Shown piece after piece: positions 45,640 through 58,403 of a DNA stretch of 64,000 bases. This DNA comes from Molossus alvarezi (taxonomy: Eukaryota; Chordata; Mammalia; Chiroptera; Molossidae). The stretch lies in contig CM073899.1 in the NCBI GenBank assembly GCA_037176705.1, forward strand, positions 7,998,001 to 8,062,000, read 5' to 3'. Each line of letters begins with the position of its first letter. Within the stretch, counting starts at the first letter, position 1. The position numbers and the translations under genes were made by a program. The notes beneath the pieces were generated by a model. It saw only the letters and a program-made list of their open reading frames with translations. It ran no database searches and was not told the origin of the DNA.

Positions 45640-46085
45640 TAATTGTCATTTTCCCAAGTTCCCACCACAAGAGAACTGGGAGAACAGGAAATGCTGGACA
45701 CCAGGAATTAAACCACGCAAGGAACTAAACCTGCCAAAGAAGCACCCTATCACACACCCACATTCCTGTAGACACAACGCCCCTGCCCAAACCCACCAAC
45801 CAAGACCCCAAAGCCCACTGACAACATAAGCTGCCCTCCAGGGACACATGTAAGAAAGAAACTCCAGCTGGTAGGAGCTGCCCTCATCCACCCAGTACCG
45901 CATAGCATGGGGATGTGTAGCCTTCACTTTGGATAGCCCCATCCCCCAACCCCCCTTTTGAAAAAAAATAAACCCAATTTTTCTTTATTCTCTGTCTGAG
46001 ATTGCTATTTAGCATGCCCTCACACCATGGACTTTAACCATTCAACTATATTTTACCCAGAAGCAAAATCCCTGATGTAGAATAT
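45640..46085 (+). mobile_element. Possible ERV LTR
   Basis: A C/A-rich upstream part is followed by aaaaaaaataaacccaattt (polyadenylation signal at 45966-45972) and a U5-like ttctctgtctgagattgct. No genes attach. Confidence 0.45.
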
Positions 46086-46105
46086 ATTTTAATCAGAAAC
46101 CAGCA

Positions 46106-46592
46106 TTGATACTATATTAGGAATTATAGGCCAGGTACAGAGGATTACCAGGGCAGGAGCCCTGGGTGCCTATCAATAGGCAAAGCTGTAAGCCAGCTGC
46201 ATTGACTCAGTGACCTCCTGGCACTGACCAATCAGTGGAGACCAGGAAGGGGCACATCTGGAAAGCTGATGTTCTATTGGGCAGATAAAGACCTCAGGAC
46301 CAAGGACCCAGCTCGGCTCTCTCTATGGAGCATGCCCAAGCCTTTCTTCACCTTAAACTTTTTCCAGGGTTCCCCCTCTCTGTCTCTCTTTCTCCCCTCT
46401 TCCTCTCTCTCTCCTATGCTCCAAGGGCTCTTCTTTTGCTGGAACTTGTTTTCTGAGCCCACATATTCTATGACTCACCTCTTCTACTTCTGTGACTTTC
46501 TAAATAAACTTTCTTTTATAATGTGAGTCTTGGCTCTGAGTTCTTTTCTTAGCCAGAACTCAGGAACTGAGATTGTGAAAGCAAGGTTAACA
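46106..46592 (+). mobile_element. ERV LTR, plus strand
   Basis: It has a CCAAT-like motif (gaccaatcagtgg at 46227), a CT-rich stretch, gtgactttctaaataaactt (polyadenylation signal), and a possible TG start (46106) and CA end (46592). It differs in sequence from the 23230 and 34790 family. Confidence 0.55.
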
Positions 46593-47398
46593 CCTGGAGC
46601 TATTTTTATGCCATTCATAATAACAACATTTTTATAATCAGCTACACTTAGAGTACAAAATGCAATTTGTAAAATGTCTTTTTCCCTTATCATTGTAATA
46701 CTCTTCCATTGAGCTCTCTACAGAAGAACTATGAAAAGGTACAGATAGTTCCCAACTAATTTGCAAAAGGTTATGTGGCTCATTCCAACAATTTTGCTTG
46801 AAAGATTAAAATTGAAAGTGAATCACATTTATTTATTTTGAAGACATTAAAAAAATCTGCTCACCTGTGGAAGAAAACAGGACATATCTGATTATATTTC
46901 CTTGGGCAATAAATAAAACTGAATATCATTTTGTTTAGTGATATATTATTTACATAATACAATGTTTTTCACCATTGATTTGAAAATTTTTAAATAATAG
47001 ATGCAAATTTATTTCACAGAAAATATTGCACAACGAAGTTCGTCAACAGAAGACACAAGTGATCTTTTTTCTACTTTCTTCCCTACATGAACCATGCAGG
47101 GTTTCCACAGAGTCGGTTTGAAAAATGCTGACTAAAACTACTTTAGTTTTATGTATTAATTTGCCTTTCTCTTTTACTGCAAACTAAGCAAATAATGGCT
47201 GCACTGTGTTGCACACCAGATTCAATCACTGTTCAAAGGAAATAGTTGAGAACTTCTGATATCAGAGATTACTTTCTTTCCTCTTTCCTAACAGTTGTTC
47301 TGGTGCTAAATCAGTCTAGAGTTTACTCTAATTTATATGTTAATAAGATTAGCTTATGGGTTAATAAAGCCACAGGTAACCACAATTTACCTAATTTT
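46593..47398. other. AT-rich unclassified DNA
   Basis: No gene or repeat recognised. Confidence 0.4.
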
Positions 47399-47552
47399 TT
47401 TTTTTTACTTAAAAAATTATTGATTGATGAGAGAGAGAGAGAGATCAACTTGTTATTCCTCTTATTGTTTAATTCTTATATTTGCCCAAGGATTGACCCT
47501 GCAACCTTGGCACATCTGGCTGATGCTCTAACCAGCGGAGCTACACAGCTAT
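47399..47552 (-). mobile_element. Old tRNA-derived SINE
   Basis: The reverse strand has ctccgctggttagagcatca (A-box region) and gttgcagggtcaatcc (B box), with a short (GA)n and A-rich end. It is more diverged than the Ves copies around it. Confidence 0.6.
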
Positions 47553-47681
47553 GGCACCCTGCTGGTTTTCAAATAATCTCTCAAGTTTTATTCAATCTTA
47601 CCACTTTAAGATAATACATTTTAACATGAGAAGAAATGGCTTTTACATATTCTTCACTATGAGTTTAAAAACATTCAAAGC

Positions 47682-47822
47682 CCTGGTTAGAAAGCTCAGT
47701 TAGTTGAGTGTAGTTCCAATAACCAAGGTTGTGGGTTCAATACCTAGTCAGAGCATATGCAATACAACAAATCATCTCTCTCTTCCCCTTTCTCTTTCTA
47801 AAATAAAGAAAATTTTAAAATT
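47682..47822 (+). mobile_element. Old, short tRNA-derived SINE
   Basis: Head gccctggttagaaagctcag, B box gtgggttcaatacctag, a short CT-rich part and taaaataaagaaaatttta. Confidence 0.65.
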
Positions 47823-47888
47823 CTAGATATTAAAACCAGATACTAAAGAAATTTAAGTTTATTAATTATATTTTTAAAATCTTGTTTT

Positions 47889-48095
47889 GGCCCAGCCGGT
47901 GTGACCCAGTTGAACATCGACCCATGCACCAAAAGGTCACCCGTTTGATTCCCAGTCAGGGAACATGCCCAGGTTGTGGGCCAAATCCCCAGTAGGGGGC
48001 ATGCAGGAGGCGACCAATTGACATTCTCTCTCATCAATGTTTCTTTCTCTCTCTCCTTTCCTCTCTCTAAAATCAATAAAGAAAAAATATTTTTA
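47889..48095 (+). mobile_element. Ves SINE, AATAAA-type tail
   Basis: Head ggcccagccggtgtgaccca, body tgcccaggttgtgggccaaa, and aaaatcaataaagaaaa at the end. Confidence 0.92.
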
Positions 48096-48490
48096 AAAAA
48101 TGTTGTTGTGTTTGAACAAACACTTTTCTAATAAGGTACATTAGCTAGTGTTAAAGACACTACTAAAATGTTATTTGCCCTGTTCCTCGGAACATTTAAT
48201 ATCTAATTTCTGTTATGCCTTAGTTATAAGTATTTTTTCTGCTAGAAGCATTCTGAGAGGAGAAAATCATTGGCCAACACACTCCATGAGACTTTTATCT
48301 AGAATCATGATGAATTTTATTCATAAACCATGGTGGGTAAAAAACAGATAACTTTTGAGTGAGTGCCAAAGATACTGATAAATATTCTTAAACCTGACAG
48401 ACAAAGTGGCTCTGTAATTTTACAGCATGGACCTCTAAAATTCTTCTCATTTATTTTTACCATCCTAATCCCAATAGGAGTTGACTCCCT
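48096..48490. other. Unclassified AT-rich DNA
   Basis: No gene recognised. Confidence 0.35.
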
Positions 48491-48722
48491 TTTTTTTTTT
48501 TTTTTAAAACCTAAACCAGTTAAATCTGGAGGTTCAGTAAATTCTTTTCTAGGCGTAATATGGTCTGAATCCTTGTCCTTTGTCACTGGGTGATATCTGA
48601 GCATTACACTACGAATGGCAGCCCTCAGCCATGCTATTTCAGTCTGCTCAAGCTGGACGCCTGTGTGCACATCGCCTGCCACTGAACCGACCGTACCCGT
48701 CGGACACCGCATTTGGCCAGCA
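48491..48722 (-). other. Possible poly(A)-ended retroposed sequence, unknown source
   Basis: On the minus strand about 210 bases (reading frame with HTGVQLEQTEIAWLRAAIR and YHPVTKDKD) end in an 18-A run at 48491-48508. I do not recognise the protein or RNA, and no target-site duplication was found. Confidence 0.3.
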
Positions 48723-51009
48723 GGTGCTAGAAATAAAGAGCTTCAGATTTTTTCATTTAAATTAAGTCTTAAAAATTGCAAAAATAATGGGACTTTTGTT
48801 TGAAAAATAATTGTTTTGTATAACAATTTTGACCTCCAAATATAAGAATATTTAAGTCACTAATACAAATAAAAACAGTACTTACTAGGTCACTGGAGCA
48901 GAATTCACTCAGTTGCCCTCTTTCCTATCAGCCTGTGCTATATTTTTATTAATTATCTAGAGTGAAATATGATCATTTTTGCTAACTTAGTCTCCTATTA
49001 GAAGCTAAATAACTGACTTTCTATGATAATTAAAAATAAACAAATCATAACTGTATAATTCATTATCAATTTCATGTTACATAAAAAAGTCACATGATCT
49101 CTACAATCTTTTAAATATGTAAGAAAATAAAGAGAATAAGTTCAAGATGTAACTATGCAAACAACATTTAATTCTCAGCTAGAATGCTAACTCTGTTATA
49201 TCACACATAACACAATTCAAAATATGTAGATAAGAGATTAATCTTCTGTATAATGTTGACCTTAAACAAATAAGTAGCAAGATATTTCTCTAGCAAAATA
49301 GGTTTATTTGGGAACTTTTGTTTCCTAACTCTCTTCTCACTTTGACATGAATTGCTTTTCCTTCTTGGGAGGCTAGGATCTTATCCCTTCCCTCAGCTCA
49401 AGACAGAATGTAAGTCTCACGATATGGCTGCATTTGAGTCCAAATATTTGTGGGCTCTTTTACCTAGGTAAGTAATTAAATGTTTTCTTTTATTAATCTT
49501 TTATCACAGAACACTTTCAGCCAAGAAGTCAGAAGGGCAGAGGGGAAAATCTTCCTCCCAACAAACACAAAGATAAGTAAATAAGTAAATAAATAAATTT
49601 TATTTTCTTTCAGACTTTTGAAAATGTACATGACTATGATTTTATCTATAGAAACAAAATGTCTGGTTAGGATTTAAACAGTTGTCAATTATCTGATTGA
49701 GGACAATAGTACTTTAAACTGAGAAGCATGTTTCTACCAGGTTCTGTAGCAAATATTAATACACAGGGAAAATTTGTGAAAAACACTGACTCTTAATTAT
49801 TTCACGTTGGAGGTAGATTTCTCTACTAATAAGTTCAATGAAGAATTTTAGAGATCTGCTCTCCTATCTTATAAGAAGAACTCAGAAAGTCATTATTTCT
49901 ACCTTTTAATTTTCTGCAACCATGATGAAAATGTTGAATTTTAGGAAAAAAAAAAAAGACAATTTAGAAAAAGCAACACTCTATTTGCTATAATAAATTT
50001 TTAAAATAGAGTAGAAAACCATAATAAAAAAAAAAGGTGTGTATTCTTAGTCTAAGTTAACTCAGGAAACAGACATGGTCGATACATTAAGAGGCCCGCT
50101 GCCCTGTGCCAATGCCAAGTATATTTATACTGCCATGTGCACGTCCCTGCTTGGAAGGGGGCACCACCTTTGTTCTCTTTTCTCTCTTGCATCCCTAACT
50201 TCTTCCTCTGCTCTCACTGATTTGGATGCAAAAAAAAAGAAAAAAAGAAACAAAAAGAAAATAATGCCTTTCCTAAAGGTGGTGTGTGTGATGTACAGCA
50301 ATAATATGCATGAAGCCACTTGAAGATGGACCTTGAGCTGCCATGCCGGAGGAACCGCTTTGCATGTCTTGTGCCCCACATCTTTGGAATTTTAAAACAA
50401 GGCAACATCATCTTTGGATTGGGACTAAACAACCCTGGGTCCCCAAAAGGTGTTTGCAAATGAACAAGGAAGCAGTTATTATGACTACTGGACTGAATAT
50501 TAGAAACAGTTTTTTGAATTAACTTCACTGTGTTATGTTTTCTGCACCAATAGAAATGCCTTCCTTCTGTTGATAAAATTGTTCCCCTTCCCTTTCTCAT
50601 ATATATTCATTACCTTTGTTTCCCAGTCAGAACAGTACTTGGACTTCTGTGTGAATTAATGATTCTCAAGTAGCCATTAACTATTCTTACTGATCTCAAA
50701 TAAATGCTTATTTGCCTCTCCATACTAGAATGGTCATATTCTTATTTAATATAATTTCTTGCATATTCTACAAAGACAGAAAATCTCTAAAATTAAAATT
50801 ATTTAGCATATCCCCCAACCTTCCCAAACCTGTTTTGCTACTGTATTTTATATGTTCACATAACACAATGCATCGAATGGGTATTCCACGGGCAGGACTC
50901 CGTGACCTTTATAGTTGGCATCAAACAACAAGAATCAGCCTGTGATAAAGACCCACTTGCATAAGAAAATTCAGGGAACAAACCTCAGGCACAATCTTTA
51001 AGGGTGCAG
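48723..51009. other. Unclassified AT-rich DNA, probably unique
   Basis: No gene is recognised. Poly(A)-rich runs occur at 49945-49957, 50024-50035 and 50230-50262. The frames here (for example 50075-50323) end in low-complexity sequence and lack any domain. Confidence 0.4.
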
Positions 51010-51420
51010 CCTACAGATTCTATTTTAAATAAACTTTATTTTTGGATAATTTTAGATTTACAGAAAAGTACAGCCAGTTCCTTATATATTTCTAATATCA
51101 ACATATACAATAATTATATATTTTCTGTGATAGAAATCTAAACTGGTGTTTAAAAAATTAAAATATGTCCAACAACTCACTCTAGATTGAAAACGACCAT
51201 CCTCTAAATATTGTGTTGATCTCTTTCTTAGTTTCATGGAAGATAAGCCATTAGCACCTTACGTGTTTTCTGATATATTTTAAAAATAATTACTGTGCTC
51301 CTTTTGTTGCTGTAGAATAATACTACAGTAGTTTATGTGAGATGCTGCATCCTGACATTTTTTAAGATGATTCAATTGTTTGCGTTAAAAACTTTGAAGA
51401 ATATAAAATGTTCGTTTTGA
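51010..51420 (-). mobile_element. Old L1 3' fragment
   Basis: The stretch ttttagatttacagaaaagt parallels the L1 3' region at 3280-3300, followed by gtagaataatactacagtag near 51313 in the same order as 3750-3780. Confidence 0.45.
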
Positions 51421-52320
51421 TAATGGAGAAAATAAAATGCAATAATCATTGTTAAGAGAGTCTTAAAATGGAATCAGAAACCACTGACATAGTCTGGCTT
51501 AAACACATCTCGTGTTTCAGCCCTTTGAATTATTGTTAAATCGCTGATCTGTTGCTGAACTCCAAGGTCAAACCACAAGCACCCTAAATCAGTGATGGCT
51601 ACATGAACACGTCTGGGCTTGACTTCCTCCTCATCATGTTAACCAGACCATCTACATTTTTCACCTTGAAAGGACCCAGTTCATTTAGACAAAAAGCATC
51701 TTCCATTTACCGAATGGGCCTGACCAATGCCCGCTGAGCTCGCCAACATCTCCAGTTTACATGTCGGCCCAGGGTAAGAACAGGTGCTCTGGCTTCGCCC
51801 TTTCAACCCTGCCTTTCTGTGTTCTCTGCAGCGCAATGCAGCTGCTACCAGAATTTTCGCCCCAGATCACTTTCCCTCCTTTTGTCAAATAAACTATTTT
51901 TATTTTCTGTTAAGCCTAAATATCTTTAAAAAAAATAGAGCATGTACTACATGTAGAAATCAAACTATTTTAAGAGCCTCTGAAATAAGAGCCATGATTC
52001 ATTAAATCATTTGTATGATTTTCATTAAAATTGTATTTCTGATATTAAAAATCACCATTCTTATTATACACTGATAACCTCGGAGTAGTAAGAATGTTGA
52101 GGATGTTAGGATTTATTTGTCAGTTTCTATTTTTTTTATTACCTGCCCCTCCTTTGCTCACTAAGCATAGGAGCCCACAAAGAAGAAACGATCAGAAAAT
52201 CCCTTTGCCTGGGCAAGAGTGCAGAATCTGGTTTACTTTAGAGGTTACCTGCGGTGTGTGACGGGGACTGAGGAGGAAAACGGAGGGACTGACAGCAGCT
52301 CCTCCTCGGCACTGCCTCCC
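51421..52320. other. Unclassified DNA
   Basis: No gene or repeat family recognised. Confidence 0.35.
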
Positions 52321-52345
52321 CTAATAAACATACTCACCACACGCT

Positions 52346-52381
<36 letters not shown>

Positions 52382-52468
52382 GCTCCAGCTTTAATAAACA
52401 TACTCACCACATGCACACACACACACACACACACAGCTCCAGCTTTAATAAATGTACTCACCACACGC

Positions 52469-52506
<38 letters not shown>

Positions 52507-52538
52507 CTCCAGCTTTAATAAATGTACTCACCACACGC

Positions 52539-52575
<37 letters not shown>
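52321..52575. repeat. Nested minisatellite: four units, each carrying a (CA)n array
   Basis: The units start at about 52321, 52381, 52435 and 52505 and are 54 to 71 bases long. Each has the constant part agctccagctttaataaa (the first lacks its 5' half), then tactcaccac, then an A-C dinucleotide array of a different length. The first unit has CG-rich gctcgcgcgcgc. The two last units are nearly identical, so duplication was recent. Confidence 0.95.
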
Positions 52576-52577
<2 letters not shown>

Positions 52578-53160
52578 CTATCTTTCAGATTGGCTTCACC
52601 ATTATATATCACTATCACTTGGTGTTAGCTTTTCTTCTTTTGCTGTTTCCAATAAGTAATAATCCAGTGTGTTTTTAATTTGGATTTTCCTAATGGCTAC
52701 TGATTTTGAACCTTCTTCATGTACGTATCTGCCTCGCTCTATCTTTGTTGGTAAATGTCTATTCATAACTTGTGCCTTTCTGTAATTAGATTTGTTGTTG
52801 CGTTCTGAGACTTCTTTATGTATTATATACATGAATACTTTGCCTGATACATGGTGTGCAATAATCACCCCCCAATAGTTATCCTGAAATTTTTATTTTC
52901 TTAACAGGCTATTTTCAGAGCAGATGTTTCTTTGCATCCTAGTTTATCCATTTCTTTCATTCATGCTTTGTGCTTCTGCTGTCATGTATAAGAACTTTGC
53001 ACCAAACACTTGGTTCTAGAGGCATTTTCTATGTTTTCTTCTAAAAGTTTTAGATTCTTACACTTTATATTTAAATCTATAATTTATTTGTGAGATTTAG
53101 GTTAATAATTTTGTTTTGCTGGTGGCTATGTAATTTTCCCATCACCATTTAAATTCAAAT
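52576..53160 (-). mobile_element. Old L1 ORF2 C-terminal and 3' remnant
   Basis: The minus-strand frame 52602-52868 carries an ORF2 C-terminal segment (AIRKIQIKNTLDYYLLETAKEEK) comparable to the younger copy at 21047. The later text tggctatgtaattttcccat fits L1 ORF2 further upstream. Confidence 0.65.
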
Positions 53161-53812
53161 CTACCTGAGAAATACAACCCAAGTCACTCAAAACAGCAGG
53201 TTGTGAGAATTAGAATGAGATTTGTCACATGTTTCCTTAAATATGTTTCAAGTTGTGCTAATCGATTATTACATTGCATATATATAAAGTCTCACATCTA
53301 AATATCTTTTTAAAAAGTTTTTATTGAATGTTATTACTTAAAATTTATATATATTATCCTTTTCCGTTTTAAAAATATAGGGTATGTTTGGAAAATGTTT
53401 AATATAGGGATTTTAATGTAATCTCTTTTATTGGAGTTGACCGCTAGTTAAAATTATACTGATTTTAGGGTGTGAACACAAAATTTATGCTATTACAGTT
53501 TATAAATTGGTGATTCTAAGCTTTATTATTATTAACATCTGCACTTGGAATATTATGTAGTGAATTCTAAGTTGTATTTTTCTAGAACTCACCCCTTCTG
53601 TCACAATAGTAACTTCTCTCAATAAAAGTTATTTCTTTAATTCTCACTGGTAATTTGACTGTGAACATTATAATTCTTAGATATCTAAAGATAAAGGAAG
53701 TACAGTCTAGCTCTTTTCCACTTAGTGACTAGCTGGCATTATATAACCCAAGACAAAGAATGAGACATTGTTCTTTTAGAAAGCTTACGTTCAGGTTAAG
53801 AATTTTGACTTT
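53161..53812. other. AT-rich unclassified DNA
   Basis: No gene or repeat family recognised. Confidence 0.4.
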
Positions 53813-53942
53813 GCCTTGGCCATCATGGCTCAGTTGATTGGAGCATCGTCCCATGCACTGGAAGGTTGCGGGTTTGATTCCAGTCAGAGCACGTACCTAG
53901 GTTGTGGGTTAGATCCCCAAATGGGATGTGTATAGGAGGCTT
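53813..53942 (+). mobile_element. 3'-truncated Ves SINE (no tail)
   Basis: Head gccttggccatcatggctca, B box gggtttgattccag and the following gggttagatccccaaatggg are present. It stops without a CT-rich body or A tail. Confidence 0.8.
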
Positions 53943-54222
53943 TGGACTCAAGGTGAAGAATTGACTAAATTTTTATTATACAATTTAAGAAATTTATAGA
54001 TGACATTTTTATTTGCATTATGGCACAAGATTATGTACCAAAAGTAAAAAAAAAAAAATTGCTCAATTGTCCTTTATTCCTAAATAATATAAGTAACATT
54101 ACAGTTCTATAACAATTTTTAATACTTTTATTATTACATGTGATAAACGTGTCTCTCCCTGTCTGTCTGTGTTACCCATATATCTTGTGTTGATCTATCT
54201 ATCCATACACCTACATTTGCAT

Positions 54223-56660
54223 AAGATTACTGGAGGAGACACATCAAAATCACACTACACTACAGAACAACCGTCAAACAGAACCACCTGACATCGAGCT
54301 GAATGGAAGTCCTACAACTACAAAATTAAAGAAGCCACATTAAGACTGGTAGGAGGGACGGACAGGCTGGTCCCACACCCATGTGTGGCAGATAAAAATC
54401 AGGAGATACTTCAGCTGTGATGGTCCTCCCTGAGGACCCCACACCAGGTACCCAGCTCAGGGTTCTAGAGCCAGGAAGAGAAGTCCCATCACTTCTGGCT
54501 GTAAAAACCAGTGGGAATTAAGGCTGAGGGAGGCTGAGGCTTCTGGAGTCCCAGGAAGTTCCCCTTAAAGGGCCTGTGCATGGTCTTACTTGGACTCACT
54601 TACTCTAGGCCCCAGCACTGGGGAGGCAGCTTGAAAGGCATCAGAGATATATGGGGAAGAACTACACTGTTTAGCATCAGGGTGAGAGTCAGAGAGGCAG
54701 CTTTCCCTCCAACAGAAGTGCTGGCAGAGGCCTTTGTTCCTTTGGTGAGCCCTTCCTTGGAGTGGCAGACGGCAGCCGTATCTGGGACTCCAGCAACCTG
54801 GCTCACATGTTTGCCATGGACCTAGTGATTCCCTGAGGCCCTCCCCCACCCAAATTTCTGGCCCACCCAAGCTGTTTCTGGTGGCTTTACCATAGGAATG
54901 GCCTGTCTTGTCTCTTGCTTCGTATTTTCTTAAAATCTCTCAAACAAGCAGCATCTGGCCTCAGCAAACACCATACCTCTTGTAAGTGGCCCCAGGCCTA
55001 GAACCAGAAGCAGCCAGCCTTGGTTCACAGCATGGCCTCTCCTGAGCGCCTCCAAGCCCAGCACAAGAAGCAGCCGTCTGCAGTTCACATTGTAGCATAT
55101 GCCTGGTGGCTCCAGGTAGAAAACAAGCTGTGCTGACCTGGTCCTTGACCTGCCAGAAGGCTCGAGAGCAAACACACCCAGTGGACAGCTTCAGACCACA
55201 TCAAAGCACCACCAACCAACCACCTCCACAAGCAACACACTCAAGGGGTGGACTCGGTACCAGAGCCCTGCTGAAGTAAGTCTTGCTCTGTGAGATGGAC
55301 CTCTGCACATCTGCTCCTCCAAGGTGGTCAAATGTCTGTGGTCAGTGGGCACAGCCAGTTCTTGCAGTTGATCAGCCTGAGTAAATCCTTTCCACTGATG
55401 TACCAACACCAATCAAGACTCAATTGTAGCAAATGGGTGCACAGTCCACACTAGGGGTACACCACGAGGGCCCAGCTGGCATGATCATGGAGGCTGTGCC
55501 ACTGGACCCTGCAGGACACCTGCTACAATAGTCCACCCTACCAAGCCTAGGGGATATAGCAACTCTACCTAATACATAGAAACAAACACAAGGAGGTAGC
55601 CAAATGAGGAGACAAAAAAACATGTCCCAAATGAAAGAACAAAACAAAACTCCAGGAAAAGAACTAAACACAATGGAGAAAAGCAATCTAATAGATGCAG
55701 AATTCAAAACACTGGTGGTAAGGATGCTCAAGTAACTTAGTGAGGATCTCAAAAGCATAATAAAGGATTAGTCAGAAATGAAGGATACACTAACTGAAAT
55801 ATGTAATAATTTTCAGGGTATCAAAGTACAGTAGATGAAGCTGAGAATCAAACCAGTGATTTGGAATATAAGGAAGCAAAAATCACCCAATCAGAACAGC
55901 AAAAAGAAAAATGAATCCAAAAATATGAGAATAGTGTAAGGAGCCTCCAGGACAACTTCAAGCATACCAACATTTGCATCATGGGAGTGCAGGAAAGAGA
56001 AGAGAGAACAAGAAATTGAAAACCTGTCTGAAAAAAAAAAAAAAAAAAAAAAAAAAGATAGAACACTTCCCTAACTTGGTGAAGGAAACAGAAATAAAAG
56101 TGCAGGAAGCACAAAGAGCCCCGAACAAGGCGAACCCAAAGAGGCCCACACCAAGACACATCGTCATCAAAATGTAAAATGTTAAAGACAAAGCAGCAAG
56201 CGAAAAGCAGTCAGTTACCCACAAGGGAGCTCCCATTAGATCATCAGCTGATTTCTCAAAAGAAACTTTGCAGGCCAGAAGGGAGTGGCAAGAAATATTC
56301 AAAGTAATACAAAGCAAGGACCTACAATTAAGATTACTCTGTCCTGCAAAGCTATCATTTAGAATTGATGGACATATAAAGAGCTTCCCAGACAAGAAAA
56401 AAAAAAAAAAAACTAGAGGAGTTAATCAAAACCACATCAGTATTATATGAAATGTTGAAGGGTCTTGAAGAAAAAAAAAAGATAAAACAGGTATGAACAA
56501 TAAAATGGCAATAAATGCATGTCTATCAAACCAAATGAACAAGAATAGAAACAGACTCAAAGAGACAGAGAACTTTTTGATGGTTACCAGATAGGAGGGG
56601 ATCAGGGGAATGGGCAAAAAAGGTGAAAAGATTAAGAAGTACAAATTGGTTGTCAGTGTA
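54223..56660 (+). mobile_element. HAL1-like element (ORF1-only L1 derivative), plus strand
   Basis: 5'UTR 54223 to about 55600, ORF1 about 55600-56415, and then directly the 3' end (56430-56660). ORF2 is absent. The 3' end matches 10390-10640 inverted. ORF1 fragments include NLVKETEIKVQEAQRAPNKA (55974-56177) and LQARREWQEIFKVIQSKDLQ (56268-56450). A poly(A) run of about 28 is at 56030-56056. The element is cut at its 3' end by a SINE fragment. Confidence 0.72.
55974..56450 (+). pseudogene. HAL1/L1 ORF1 RNA-binding domain fragments
   Basis: The frame 55974-56177 holds the end of the RRM (IEHFPNLVKETEIKVQEAQ). The frame 56268-56450 holds the C-terminal domain (QARREWQEIFKV, AKLSFRIDGHIKSFPDK). 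A frameshift lies between 56177 and 56268. ORF1p is a nucleic-acid-binding chaperone. Not functional here. Confidence 0.7.
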
Positions 56661-56699
56661 CGGGATGCAGCCTCACCAACTGAGCCACACTGGCCAGGC
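56661..56699 (-). mobile_element. Ves SINE head fragment
   Basis: The inverted head actgagccacactggccagg is present; the rest is missing. Confidence 0.75.
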
Positions 56700-56849
56700 T
56701 GGAGAATGATTCTTAAATTGAAATTGGTTGATCAAAGCCCATGTGCTTTTTAAAATTTTTTAATAAATATTACCAAATTGCCCAAAGAGATTTTGATAAT
56801 GTATAATTTCTCAGTGAATAAAATACTAATTTCCTCACTCCTTCAGAAA

Positions 56850-57077
56850 AAACACTTTAAAAAATTTTTTTTTGTTTTAGAGAGAGAGGAAGGGAGAGAG
56901 AGATAGAAACATCATCAATGTGAGAGAGAGACATCTATCAGCTGCTTCCTGCATGTCTCCTACTGGGGATTGAGCCCAGAACCCAGGCATGTGCCCTGAC
57001 CATGTATCAAATGGGGACCTCTCAGTCCATGAGACGATGCTCAATCCACTGAGCCACAACAGCCAGGCAAACACTTT
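56850..57077 (-). mobile_element. Ves SINE with 9-bp TSD
   Basis: The body runs 56859-57068 and is flanked by aaacacttt at 56850-56858 and 57069-57077. Confidence 0.92.
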
Positions 57078-57759
57078 TTTTTCTTTTTACAGTGTATGAA
57101 ATTTATCTTTAAGGGGAAAAGAAGTAATTAATATTATATATGTGTATTATATATGTATATAATAACTGTAGCATATATATTCAGACCATTTTGATATTAA
57201 CACCAAGATAATGTATATATATTACAAACTATATTTGTGGAGATAATCTTATATGCAAATTTGAAAAATTATATAGGCACACAACTGTTTAAAAGAAGAA
57301 AGCACTAGGGCAATTATCAAGAGTTCTTTTTTCTCTATTACAACACGTTTCATTTTGGAAAAGATGTTATCGTTATTGTACACTTTTAGCCTCAATCATG
57401 AAGTATGTGTTTTATTTGTCTTGAGATATACATTGATCCAAATACTGATGAGGAACTTAATACTACTTATAATGTGTTATATCTATAATTATATATTAAA
57501 TTGTCTGTAATCAATTAAATAATATAAGCATCCAGCCATGTATACTAACATTTTTATATTAGGTTGAAAATTTTACATCCTGTCTCTAGCTATGTCTAAA
57601 TTGTTTTGTGACATTCTCAGTCCAGCATTGCTCTTTACCTAATTAATTTAAGTCCAGTTCTGTGTATGTGTATATAATTTACATATATTCAAGCACAATA
57701 TTATACTTCATATGAACATGTATAATGTGTACATTTTTGTTTACAATATTCACATATCA
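57078..57759. other. AT-rich unclassified DNA
   Basis: TA-rich stretches (57130-57240) and no gene or family recognised. Confidence 0.4.
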
Positions 57760-58403
57760 TGTTAGGAGCTGAATCATGTACATCCAAAATTTATGTATTG
57801 AAGTTCTAACCCCAAGTAGCTCTGAAAATGATTGTTTAAAGACAGGATCTTCAAAGTGCTACTTAAGGTAGAATGAGGTCATCAGGGTGAGCCCGGATGC
57901 AGCGCGGCTGGTGCCCCCATAAGGAGAGTAGAATACAGACACTCAGAAGGAAAACAAGTGGAAACATGGGAAAGATGGTCGACTAAAAGCTGAGGAAGGC
58001 CCTGGCCGGTTTCGCTCAGCGGTTAGAGCGTCCGCCTGCGGTCTGGAGAGACCCGGGTTCGGTTCCCGCTAAGGGCACGTACCTCGGTTGCAGTTTGTCC
58101 CCAGCCCTGGTTGGTCGTGCGGGTGGCAGCCCCTCGATGTGTCCCTTTCACATCGATGTTTCTCTCTCTCTCTCTTCCTCTCTCACCCTCCCACTCTGTA
58201 CAAAAAATGGAAAAATGTCCTCTGATGAGGATAAAAAAATAAATAAATTTAAAAAAAGCTGAGGAAGAAGGTCACAGAAGAAATTAATTTTGTTGACACC
58301 TTTGTCTTTAAGTTCTAACCTCCAGCATTGTGAGAAAATAAATTTGTTTTTAAGCCACCTTTTCTGTGGTACTTTGATATGGCAGCCCTAGCTAACTAAC
58401 ACA
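57760..58403 (+). mobile_element. ERVL-MaLR LTR split by a Ves SINE
   Basis: It starts tgttaggagctgaatcatg and ends agctaactaacaca. Landmarks are attgaagttctaaccccaag, aatgaggtcatcagggtgag, then after the SINE gaaataatttgt-like gtgagaaaataaatttgttt and agccacc. It is a solo LTR. The SINE sits at 57985-58267. Confidence 0.82.
57985..58267 (+). mobile_element. Very young Ves SINE, perfect 14-bp TSD
   Basis: The body runs 57999-58253, flanked by aaaagctgaggaag at 57985-57998 and 58254-58267. A box, B box (gggttcggttcccgct) and tail palindrome (tcctc tgat gagga) are all intact. It is close to the copy at 1279. Confidence 0.97.

Noticed and set aside
52219..52518. Histidine/threonine-repeat protein (THTHTH) frame
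   Set aside because: It is the translation of the (CA)n minisatellite and has no coding support.
52321..52575. CRISPR-like repeat array
   Set aside because: The units vary in length through (CA)n, there are no unique spacers, and the host is a eukaryote. It is a minisatellite.
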